This document shows, piece by piece, positions 37,989 to 45,347 of a stretch of DNA of 64,000 bases; position 1 is the stretch's first letter; each line of letters opens with the position of its first letter. The notes under the pieces were generated by a model. That model saw only the letters and a list, made by a program, of their open reading frames with translations, made no database searches and was not told the origin of the DNA. The stretch lies in NCBI RefSeq assembly GCF_018919175.1, contig NZ_JAHLQL010000001.1, forward strand, positions 868,001-932,000, written 5' to 3'. The stretch comes from Clostridium simiarum (GTDB taxonomy: Bacteria > Bacillota > Clostridia > Clostridiales > Clostridiaceae). Both the position numbers and the translations under genes were made by a program.

Positions 37989-39392
37989 TTAAACTATAAT
38001 CTGCTCTAATATATCAATCCCCCTAACTATCTTATCTTTATCCGTTTGCGAGTATCCAATTCTAAAATACTTATCTCCATCCATAGGATTTTTATAGAAA
38101 ATAACTCCTGGAGTTATAAAAACAGCTTTTTCTTTAGCCTTAAAAAATAACTCTCTACAATTTAGGTTATAATTCTCCCTAATTTTTAAAAAGAAACTCA
38201 AACCTCCTCCTGGAGGATGAAATTCAACTTTGTGTTTTATCTTATATTCCATATAATCTCTCATAAATATATATCTATCTTCATAATTATCTTTCAATAA
38301 TTTTATATGATCTTCCCAATAACCTTTATTAATATATAAGTCTAAAGCCCTTTGCATAAGGCTAGAAGTGGATATATCTGTATTAACCTTAGAATTTTGT
38401 ATTATCTCTTTGAATTTTCTTGGAGATATAACATATCCTATTCTTATACCCGGCAAAAATATCTTAGAAAAACTCTTTATATATATAACTCTATCCTTTT
38501 CATCCATAGACTTAAAACTTTCATACTTAATATTTTTATCAAATATTAGCTCAGAAAGATAATCATCTTCTATTATATAAAAATTATACTTTTCTGCTAA
38601 ATCTAAAATAAATTTCTTTTTTTCATAACTATAGGTGGCTCCTGTAGGATTTTGAAAATAACTCATAGTATAAAAACACTTGATTTTATTCTTTTTAACT
38701 ACTTCTTCAAAGGATTCTAAGTCAGCTCCATCTTGAAGCATATCCACCTGAAATATATTTGCTCTTCTCCAGTTAAAAACCGTTAAAGCCCCACTATAGG
38801 TTGGTCTTTCTACTATTACATTATCATTAACATTTATAAGAGCCTTTGAGGCAATGTCTATACCCTGTTGAGCCCCTGAAACAATTAAAATATCATCTTC
38901 TTCTAGAGATCCCCTCCAAAAATACTTATTTATACTCTGCCTTAGTCCTTGAAATCCCAGTGCCTCTTGATATATAAGAGCTTCAGCTCCATCCCTATCT
39001 ATAACCTGATTTAGTACTTCTTTAAACTGTTTAAGAGGGAAATAGTCACTACTAGTGGTTTCCCCTGTAAAATCAATATTCTCTTTCATCTCTCTTGAAG
39101 ATATCCTTTTAAAAGTTTCGGAATACTCTTTTTTAAAAGCCTTTATTACTTCACGCCTTTTGGCATAGGTTCCACTTCCCATTTTAAGCACAGCATAACC
39201 TTCTTGCTGAAGTTTTTTATAAGCATTTACTATAGTGACATTATTTACATTTAAGTATTTAGCCAAAACTCTTATAGGTGGTAACTTCTCACCGTCTTTT
39301 ATTAAGTCCTTATCTATTAACTTTTTAATATGTCTTGCTAACTGTTTATACTTTGGAAAGTCTTCTACAAATGTTATACAAAACCTCTTCAT
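37989..39392 (-). CDS. MocR-type regulator: GntR helix-turn-helix fused to aminotransferase domain
   Basis: 467 residues. The N-terminal winged helix (about 12-80, with LPPIRVLAKYLNVNNVTIVNAYKKL) is followed by a fold-I aminotransferase domain (about 115-465) with SGAQQGIDIA, NPTGATYS and KSFSKIFLPGIRIGY; the lysine in that last segment would bind PLP. MocR proteins such as PdxR use PLP as a signal. No PLP-synthesis or amino-acid gene is adjacent, so the target is unknown. Confidence 0.88.
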   Translation of the reverse strand: MKRFCITFVEDFPKYKQLARHIKKLIDKDLIKDGEKLPPIRVLAKYLNVNNVTIVNAYKKLQQEGYAVLKMGSGTYAKRREVIKAFKKEYSETFKRISSREMKENIDFTGETTSSDYFPLKQFKEVLNQVIDRDGAEALIYQEALGFQGLRQSINKYFWRGSLEEDDILIVSGAQQGIDIASKALINVNDNVIVERPTYSGALTVFNWRRANIFQVDMLQDGADLESFEEVVKKNKIKCFYTMSYFQNPTGATYSYEKKKFILDLAEKYNFYIIEDDYLSELIFDKNIKYESFKSMDEKDRVIYIKSFSKIFLPGIRIGYVISPRKFKEIIQNSKVNTDISTSSLMQRALDLYINKGYWEDHIKLLKDNYEDRYIFMRDYMEYKIKHKVEFHPPGGGLSFFLKIRENYNLNCRELFFKAKEKAVFITPGVIFYKNPMDGDKYFRIGYSQTDKDKIVRGIDILEQIIV

Positions 39393-39405
39393 CTCATCCT
39401 ACCAA

Positions 39406-40311
39406 TTAAATAAAATATACATTTTCTTTAATTATAACATTTCCTTCTGAATTTTTATAATCTCTAGAATCCTTTTTAATAAGATTTCTCTTCCAAAGTT
39501 CATTTAAAACTTCTTCTATTTCTATATCAAAGTTCTCAAAAAGAGGATCTCTTTTTATATCCTCAGCACTTAAGAATTTATCTTTCTCTCTCATAAATTC
39601 CATAAGCAAACGAGTACTTTGTTTTATATTCTTATCTATAGACTCCTTTAAAAATTCCAAGGCGTTCTCTATGGCTTCTACTACATTATTCTTATTAAAA
39701 AACAATTCATCTACACACTTTTTAAAGTCATCATTAAGATTCATTGCCATAGAAGTAGCATCCTTACTTATCATGTATCCGTTGCAATTTACATAAAGTC
39801 TAGCAAAATCTTCTATAGATCTAACTGCTGTGGTAAAAGCAGTATAAATACCATCATTAGTTAAATACTTTTTACAGACCCCTAAGCTTTTTAGGGTTCT
39901 TCCTAAATAAACCATATTCCATTTTTCTCTATCTAAATCTGGATAATATCGTCCGTTATTGTATCTTGTAGTTATATCTAAGTCCTTTGAGAATACTAAT
40001 CTTGAAGACGCAAATATTCTATGGATAAACCCTCCTCTTAAATCACTTTCATGGAGTTGCAAAAACTTCTCTTTACTCATTAATTTTATATGAACTGCTA
40101 CTTCTTTTTCTTCTGTATATATATTTCTGATATCATATATTTCATCCTTTAATATTACAAAAAGATCTATATCTGATTCTTCCCAAAAATCGCCTGTAAC
40201 CATACTTCCAAAAACCATAACGGCTAAAATATTTTCATTTGAACGCATTTTATCCACTAAAGAATTAAAAGCCTTTTGATATTTTAAAATAATATTTTCC
40301 ATAAAGCTCAT
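39406..40311 (-). CDS. Nucleotidyltransferase-domain protein
   Basis: 301 residues. The N-terminal domain has the polymerase-beta-type site FGSMVTGDFWEESDIDLFVI (GS and DxD motifs, about 35-54). The rest is helical, with a C-terminal part that looks like a small winged helix. Similar proteins modify small molecules such as aminoglycosides, or act as toxin-type AMP transferases. An alternative start (40302) has a better distance to the GGAGG. No antitoxin-like partner is seen. Confidence 0.75.
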   Translation of the reverse strand: MSFMENIILKYQKAFNSLVDKMRSNENILAVMVFGSMVTGDFWEESDIDLFVILKDEIYDIRNIYTEEKEVAVHIKLMSKEKFLQLHESDLRGGFIHRIFASSRLVFSKDLDITTRYNNGRYYPDLDREKWNMVYLGRTLKSLGVCKKYLTNDGIYTAFTTAVRSIEDFARLYVNCNGYMISKDATSMAMNLNDDFKKCVDELFFNKNNVVEAIENALEFLKESIDKNIKQSTRLLMEFMREKDKFLSAEDIKRDPLFENFDIEIEEVLNELWKRNLIKKDSRDYKNSEGNVIIKENVYFI

Positions 40312-40369
40312 CTTCCTCCCTTTATATCCCTTATAAAGTTGAACTATAATTAGCCCAATACAGAACTAT

Positions 40370-42157
40370 TTATATAATAAATTCCTTACATTTATTGTAT
40401 ACTTCATTATCAACTTCAGCCTTTATATAAGTACCTTCATTTTCATAGCTAGATTCTATTATTTTAGAATTCCTATGCAAATAGGCTACAGTAGATTGAT
40501 TACTATAAGGTATCATATATTCTACGGTTACTAGTTTATTAGGTAATTTATCTGAAACACTTTGCAATAATAAATCAAGATTTATATTTTCCTTAGCTGA
40601 TATAGAAACAATATCATATCTTCCCTTATAAATACTTATTATATCCTCTAAGTCCTCTTCACTTAGCTTATCTATTTTATTTAAAGCCAGTATAATAGAC
40701 TTATCTCTAGCTCCAAGTTCTGCCAAGACCTGCTCTACTGCCTCTATTTGATCATGGACGTATTCCGCTGAGGCATCCACCACATGTATTAAAATATCTG
40801 AGTAAATCACTTCCTCTAGAGTCGACTTAAAAGCTTCAACTAATTCATGAGGAAGTTTTTGTACAAATCCTACGGTGTCTGTAAGGGTAATTAATCTATT
40901 ATCTAATAAATTAATTGCTCTAGTAGTAGTATCTAATGTGGCAAATAACATATCTGCTTCAAAAACACTATCCTTTTGAGTGGAATCTTTCGGCATAGCA
41001 ATTTCGCACAACTTGTTTCTTAAAGTAGATTTACCTGCATTTGTATAACCTACTAAAGATACCTGTGGAATATTTTGCTTATTCCTCTTCTCCCTTTGTG
41101 TCTCTCTGGTTTTTTTAATCTTACTTAATTCATCTATTAAATCATGTATTGTTCCTCTTATATGTCTTCTATCTGTTTCTAATTTTTTTTCCCCTGGACC
41201 TTTTGTTCCTATACCTCCCCCTGTTCTTGAAAGTACTGTTCCAAGTCCAGTAAGCCTCGAAAGCCTGTATTTCAATTGAGCTAACTCTACTTGTATCCTT
41301 GATTCTTTTGTTTTAGCTCTTGTGGCAAATATTTCCAGTATCAACGTAGTTCTGTCAATTACCTTGCATCCAATAGCCTCTTCAAGATTTCTAACCTGTG
41401 ATCCTGAAAGTTCATCATCAAATATTATTACATTAGCCCTTAGACTCTGTCTTAATAAAGATATTTCTTCTACCTTTCCACGCCCAACATAGTAAGCTGG
41501 ATCTAATTTACTCCTATTTTGGAATACTTTAAAAAGTACTGGTATATCACAGGCCTTAGCTAATTCTTCAAGTTCTGTCAAACTTTCTTCTGTATCGCAA
41601 CCAACTACAATTGCTTTTTCTCCTGACTCCTCATTAATTTCGCTACTTTCAATTAATGCTTCTAAACTTCTTATTTTGTCTACAAAATCAAAACTTAAAA
41701 GTTCATTTAAGTTTAATCCCTCAACAGCCTCGGGAACTAATAAATCATCCTTCACATCGCAAAACCCAAGACTTATGTCTGTGAATTTCCCCTCATATAC
41801 TCCTATAGCAGCGATACAATCTAATTTTAATTTAAGTAAAGCAGAATTATCAATAGCTGATAATCTTGAATTACCGTTAGGATGAGTGTGTATTATTCTT
41901 ACTGCTGAAAGTCTTTTTTCTTTTATGTTAATCATAGGAATTTCAACAGTACTGCTATCACCTACAGCAACACTTATAACCTTGCCTTTTCTGTCTATAG
42001 CTACACTAATTTCTCTCTCTAAATAGGCAGTATTATCCACTAGTATATTTAAAAGTTCCTCTGTAAATAAATTATATTTAGGAATCTTCATATCATAAAT
42101 GCTATCTAACTTTTCTAATATACTATTTTTTATACCTTCTATATTTCCGTATATCAC
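40370..42157 (-). CDS. hflX: HflX GTPase with an N-terminal RadC/JAMM-like domain
   Basis: 595 residues, about 170 longer than E. coli HflX. Residues 180-595 are standard HflX: DPAYYVGRGKVEEI, GTKGPGEKKLE, P-loop GYTNAGKST (370-378), DTVGFVQKLPH and NKID. HflX splits stalled ribosomes. The extra N-terminal part holds H90-T-H92-P and then S100 and D103, an exact HxHx7SxxD spacing as in JAMM/RadC domains, with E47 or E49 as candidate third site. The start is a GTG after GGAG. This domain would bind zinc if the resemblance holds. Confidence 0.9.
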   Translation of the reverse strand: MIYGNIEGIKNSILEKLDSIYDMKIPKYNLFTEELLNILVDNTAYLEREISVAIDRKGKVISVAVGDSSTVEIPMINIKEKRLSAVRIIHTHPNGNSRLSAIDNSALLKLKLDCIAAIGVYEGKFTDISLGFCDVKDDLLVPEAVEGLNLNELLSFDFVDKIRSLEALIESSEINEESGEKAIVVGCDTEESLTELEELAKACDIPVLFKVFQNRSKLDPAYYVGRGKVEEISLLRQSLRANVIIFDDELSGSQVRNLEEAIGCKVIDRTTLILEIFATRAKTKESRIQVELAQLKYRLSRLTGLGTVLSRTGGGIGTKGPGEKKLETDRRHIRGTIHDLIDELSKIKKTRETQREKRNKQNIPQVSLVGYTNAGKSTLRNKLCEIAMPKDSTQKDSVFEADMLFATLDTTTRAINLLDNRLITLTDTVGFVQKLPHELVEAFKSTLEEVIYSDILIHVVDASAEYVHDQIEAVEQVLAELGARDKSIILALNKIDKLSEEDLEDIISIYKGRYDIVSISAKENINLDLLLQSVSDKLPNKLVTVEYMIPYSNQSTVAYLHRNSKIIESSYENEGTYIKAEVDNEVYNKCKEFII

Positions 42158-42501
42158 ATTATCACTCCTTTTATAAAAAATAAATTTTATTTAAGTCATT
42201 GTAATAGAAAATCTTAAAATAATCATTGATTGCCTTAACTATATTACCAATAATAATTGATTTTAATAACAATTGAAATAAATTCTTCAATATGATTTTT
42301 AATATACCTGATAACTTTCATATAATTTTATACTATAAAAACATTCTTGTAAACATCTTTAATAAATTACAATGATTTTTAAAAGTATAGTAAAATCAAT
42401 AGCTTAAGACCTTCTATGAAATCTATAGGATGTGTTTAAAATCATAAGTATATTTTAACTATTTTCAAATAATTTCATATATTAAATTGAGGTGAGCATC
42501 A
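42158..42501. other. AT-rich intergenic region
   Basis: 344 bp between hflX and a plus-strand small gene. It must hold the hflX promoter on the minus strand and the promoter of the small protein on the plus strand. I see no RNA structure or repeat that stands out. Confidence 0.6.
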
Positions 42502-42702
42502 ATGTCAATATTTAATGAAATCTGCCCAAAGGAACTTGCTACATTATCAACTATAGTTGCACTCAATCTTTCAACAGATAATTCTGCTGACGATAACAAT
42601 GTTTTAGGTAATTTTTTAGTTGCTGTAGGAAGTATAATATTAACAATTGCAGCTCAGCAACAGAATCTTAGTGCTCTACAGGATACTAAAAAACCAGATT
42701 GA
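42502..42702 (+). CDS. Small clostridial protein of unknown function (DUF6774-like)
   Basis: 66 residues with one hydrophobic segment (VLGNFLVAVGSIILTIAAQ, about 34-52) and polar ends. The AGGTGAG-type ribosome site precedes the ATG. I recall short clostridial proteins with the pattern LGNFLxxxGxxLLTIAAQ; they have no assigned role. A terminator follows directly, so it is a single-gene unit. A decayed copy of its 3' end is found about 940 bp downstream. Confidence 0.65.
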   Translation: MSIFNEICPKELATLSTIVALNLSTDNSADDNNVLGNFLVAVGSIILTIAAQQQNLSALQDTKKPD

Positions 42703-42731
42703 AGATTTAAAAATCATATTTATTTCTAAGC

Positions 42732-42771
42732 GGAGCTAAGGCACCACTTTACCTTAACTCCTAACTTTTTT
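42732..42771 (+). terminator. Terminator after the small protein gene
   Basis: GGAGCTAAGG pairs with CCTTAACTCC (one mismatch) and TAACTTTTTT follows on the plus strand. Confidence 0.8.
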
Positions 42772-42904
42772 GAATTACTTTTAATCTCTGAACCTCTCAT
42801 ATTTCTATCCTCCACTTATCTGATATACTTAAAAAAATACTTTTTCTTAGTTATATGTTATTTTTCTCTAATTCCAAATCTTTATTCTCCCCCTATTTTT
42901 AGAT

Positions 42905-42933
42905 ATAAAAACAGCACCTATTTTTTAGGTGCT
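42905..42933 (-). terminator. Terminator of a minus-strand unit
   Basis: AGCACCTA/TAGGTGCT with a TTTTT-type run (TGTTTTTAT) on the minus strand. It ends the transcript that includes the membrane protein at 43043-43522 and a fragment between them. Confidence 0.75.
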
Positions 42934-43026
42934 CTATAACCTGCATTTTTAGCTTCTTTTATAGTTTTAATCCATTTTTCAGTCTGGTCTATTTTAGTTT
43001 GATCATACCTGGTACATGATATATCT
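42931..43026 (-). pseudogene. Fragment: C-terminal end of an unidentified protein
   Basis: On the minus strand an open frame of about 35 codons without a start reads, in part, CTRYDQTKIDQTEKWIKTIK and ends RAPKK before a stop codon that lies inside the terminator stem. It opens directly after a TAA, so the 5' part of the gene is missing. The codon use looks natural. It could be the tail of a small protein that once followed the membrane protein gene. Confidence 0.4.
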
Positions 43027-43042
43027 TACTACTAATCACCCT

Positions 43043-43522
43043 TTATAAGTCCTTCTCCTTTGCATATACATATAATCTTTCTTTAGGAATATTGCTATTA
43101 TCAATATTCTCCATAATATTTATTCTTTCTGTCTTAATAGTTTCTGTATCTTGAGCAATACTTTTAACATAACTATTATATTTAAATTCATCATAGCAGA
43201 TTAATCCAAATAAAAATCCATATGCTAAAAAACCAAAAAAACATATAGAAATAGCTTGCCATTTTTTCATAAACTTAGGCTCTCTTAAAACAAAGAATAT
43301 CATGCCTAAGAAAAATACTGCAAAAGCTATCGCAAATACAACACTTAAAGCAGAACTTTCTAAATTATAACTTCCACATAAAAACCCATAGCTTACAGTA
43401 CCAATCAAACATACAAATATAGCTTCTAATCTATCTATTAATTTAGGTTTTTTCAAAGCAAAAAATATCAAACCGAAGAAAAACATTAAAGAAACTAAAG
43501 CAAATATATCATCTAACTCCAT
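43043..43522 (-). CDS. Small membrane protein, four helices, two internal repeats
   Basis: 159 residues. Two similar halves each hold a pair of helices: MFFFGLIFFALKKPKLIDRL (about 13-32) and FFLGMIFFVLREPKFMKKWQ (about 70-89), each followed by AIFVCLIGTVSYGFLCG or AISICFFGFLAYGFLFG. So it arose by an internal duplication of a two-helix unit. A soluble tail of about 45 residues follows. I do not recognise the family. GGGGAG precedes the ATG at 43522. Confidence 0.65.
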   Translation of the reverse strand: MELDDIFALVSLMFFFGLIFFALKKPKLIDRLEAIFVCLIGTVSYGFLCGSYNLESSALSVVFAIAFAVFFLGMIFFVLREPKFMKKWQAISICFFGFLAYGFLFGLICYDEFKYNSYVKSIAQDTETIKTERINIMENIDNSNIPKERLYVYAKEKDL

Positions 43523-43948
43523 AAAATCTCCCCTTCCTTTACAAATTATATCATAAAAGAAATATTTACGGAATTATTAACACTTGTAGCTCAGCAACAG
43601 AATCTTTAATCCTCTATAGGATAATAAAAGTAATTTTTCTTATATGTATTTTCATAATCTACAATAGTTTAATTTAAAAGATAGATAAAGAAGATATATA
43701 TTGAAAAAACATAAAAATGTTGTTAATATGAATAATATAATTTTTATTTTTTAAATACAGACTTCTCAAATATTTGCATTATTAGATTATTAAAATCAAA
43801 AGATATTATAAAAATCAACTTATATCATGGAAAATATTTTAAAATTAATTTTTGACAAATTTAAAAGTAGCATTGACTTTACAGGGGTTATAAGCTATTT
43901 TAAATATATAAAAACAATATTGTAAATATCTTAAAATGGAGGATAGCA
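43523..43948. other. Intergenic region before hpt
   Basis: About 425 AT-rich bp. It contains the decayed partial duplicate described at 43577-43632 and presumably the hpt promoter. No purine riboswitch or other RNA element was recognised. Confidence 0.55.
43577..43632 (+). pseudogene. Decayed duplicate of the 3' end of the 42502 small gene
   Basis: The segment 43577-43632 matches 42640-42695, with the core AGCTCAGCAACAGAATCTT identical and only a few substitutions outside. In the copy, stop codons interrupt the frame soon after the core. The likely reading is a tandem duplication followed by decay; the minus-strand membrane protein gene now lies between the two copies. Confidence 0.7.
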
Positions 43949-44470
43949 ATGGAGGAGAAAAAGCGCAACATATTAATAAGTGAAGAAGAAATATCCAAAA
44001 GAATAACTGAAATAGGTGCTGAAATATCAAAGTACTATGAAGGTAAAAATTTATACGTGCTGTCTTTATTAAGAGGTAGTTTCATTTTTACAGCAGACCT
44101 AGTAAGAAATATTAATGTTCCTACAAAAATAGGATTTATGACAACCTCAAGTTATGGCCACGATGAACAAAGTTCTGGAACAGTTAAGGTTGTTAATGAT
44201 ATCCCTGACAACATAGAAGGATACGATGTTTTAATAGTTGATGATATTGTAGACAGCGGAATTACTATGGAGTTTGTTAAAAATCATGTTAAGTCTTTAG
44301 GTGCTAATAGTGTAAACTGCTGTGTGCTTTTAGATAAACCTGAAAGAAGAAAGGTTGATATAAAACCTGACTTTTGTTGCTTTGAAATAGAGGATGTATT
44401 TGTAGTAGGATATGGTTTAAATTACGGAGATCATTATAGAAATATACCTTATGTTTTTAATTGGGAATAA
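43949..44470 (+). CDS. hpt: Hypoxanthine phosphoribosyltransferase
   Basis: 173 residues. Purine salvage enzyme making IMP or GMP. The PRPP motif is VLIVDDIVDSGIT (about 104-116), with LLRGSFIFTADLV and FMTTSSYGH before it and the C-terminal FVVGYGLNYGDHYRNIP. GGAGG precedes the ATG at 43949. It is a single gene with its own terminator, not next to tilS or ftsH as in Bacillus. Confidence 0.96.
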   Translation: MEEKKRNILISEEEISKRITEIGAEISKYYEGKNLYVLSLLRGSFIFTADLVRNINVPTKIGFMTTSSYGHDEQSSGTVKVVNDIPDNIEGYDVLIVDDIVDSGITMEFVKNHVKSLGANSVNCCVLLDKPERRKVDIKPDFCCFEIEDVFVVGYGLNYGDHYRNIPYVFNWE

Positions 44471-44495
44471 TCAAATTTTTAATACTATAATTTTT

Positions 44496-44534
44496 AAAAG
44501 GCCTATAATCTTCCTAGGATTATAAGCCTTTTTA
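44496..44534 (+). terminator. Terminator after hpt
   Basis: AAAAGGCCTATAATC pairs with GATTATAAGCCTTTTT, one bulged position; T-run on the plus strand. Confidence 0.85.
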
Positions 44535-44587
44535 TGTTCTATCAAGCCTTTTGTCAGTAGCAATACACTATTTTATTAAAACTAGAA

Positions 44588-45223
44588 TTAATTAGATAAA
44601 TCTAAATCTATAGCTGTTCTAGGAACCTTTCCTATAATTATAGTTTCACTTATAGGCACCTCACATCTTACCTCCACATCATTACTATGTAAAGGAATAA
44701 TAACCCTAATTAAACTCTTTATCTCCACATATATTTTATGTCTTGTCTGATTTATTCCTGCGCTTTCAAAAACCGAGCTATACTTAACCTCTACCTTTCC
44801 TATAGGTTTCATTCTCACGGTAACATTAGGTCCCCTATTTGATAGTATATTATTATTTAGTATATATCCTATAGGAACTTTTATATTTAAATATTCTAAA
44901 TCATTTATATCCTTTTGAGAATCTAAAGCTACCTTTGTGGCTAAAGAGTTAAGTTTTAAAGTATCCGCTTTAAGCATAACTATGTTTCCATCATGATCTT
45001 TTTCTACATTAACAATACTATTATAGTCAAAGCCTTCTGAATATTTTTCTAATATATTTTCATTCATAATTTCATTAACCTTTACTCTCATTTCAGAATT
45101 AGCTACAACTATAACTGTAGGCATTATTCTTTTGTCAAAAATGTATATAAATGCTATAAATGTTGAAAATATTATAATAATAGCAACGGTAATTTTAAAT
45201 CCCATAGAATGATATCGTTTCAT
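44588..45223 (-). CDS. yunB: Sporulation protein YunB
   Basis: 211 residues with one N-terminal membrane helix (about 10-30). The remainder reads like YunB: NEIMNENILEKYSEGFDYNSIV early, LNIKVPIGYIL-type segment in the middle (LEYLNIKVPIGYILNNN), and RVIIPLHSNDVEVRCEVPIS late. YunB is made in the mother cell under sigma-E in Bacillus and is needed for efficient sporulation; its biochemical role is unknown. Confidence 0.85.
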   Translation of the reverse strand: MKRYHSMGFKITVAIIIIFSTFIAFIYIFDKRIMPTVIVVANSEMRVKVNEIMNENILEKYSEGFDYNSIVNVEKDHDGNIVMLKADTLKLNSLATKVALDSQKDINDLEYLNIKVPIGYILNNNILSNRGPNVTVRMKPIGKVEVKYSSVFESAGINQTRHKIYVEIKSLIRVIIPLHSNDVEVRCEVPISETIIIGKVPRTAIDLDLSN

Positions 45224-45347
45224 TATTTATAATCCCCCTAAGAAAAGAAGTTTTTATAGTCTAATCATTTTATAATATGCTATAATATGTTATAATATTT
45301 TAAATCTGTGCATTTAAGCTAAAGTTAATTAAAGATAGGAGGAACTT

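Noticed and set aside
39406..40311. Toxin of a nucleotidyltransferase-type toxin-antitoxin pair
   Set aside because: There is no small partner gene on either side; the neighbours are a MocR regulator and hflX with their own starts.
43523..43948. Purine riboswitch ahead of hpt
   Set aside because: No conserved purine-aptamer loops or stems were seen; only a decayed gene fragment and AT-rich sequence.
43845..44030. Minus-strand ORF opposite the start of hpt
   Set aside because: It lacks a ribosome binding site and overlaps the strongly supported hpt start; composition is that of a shadow frame.
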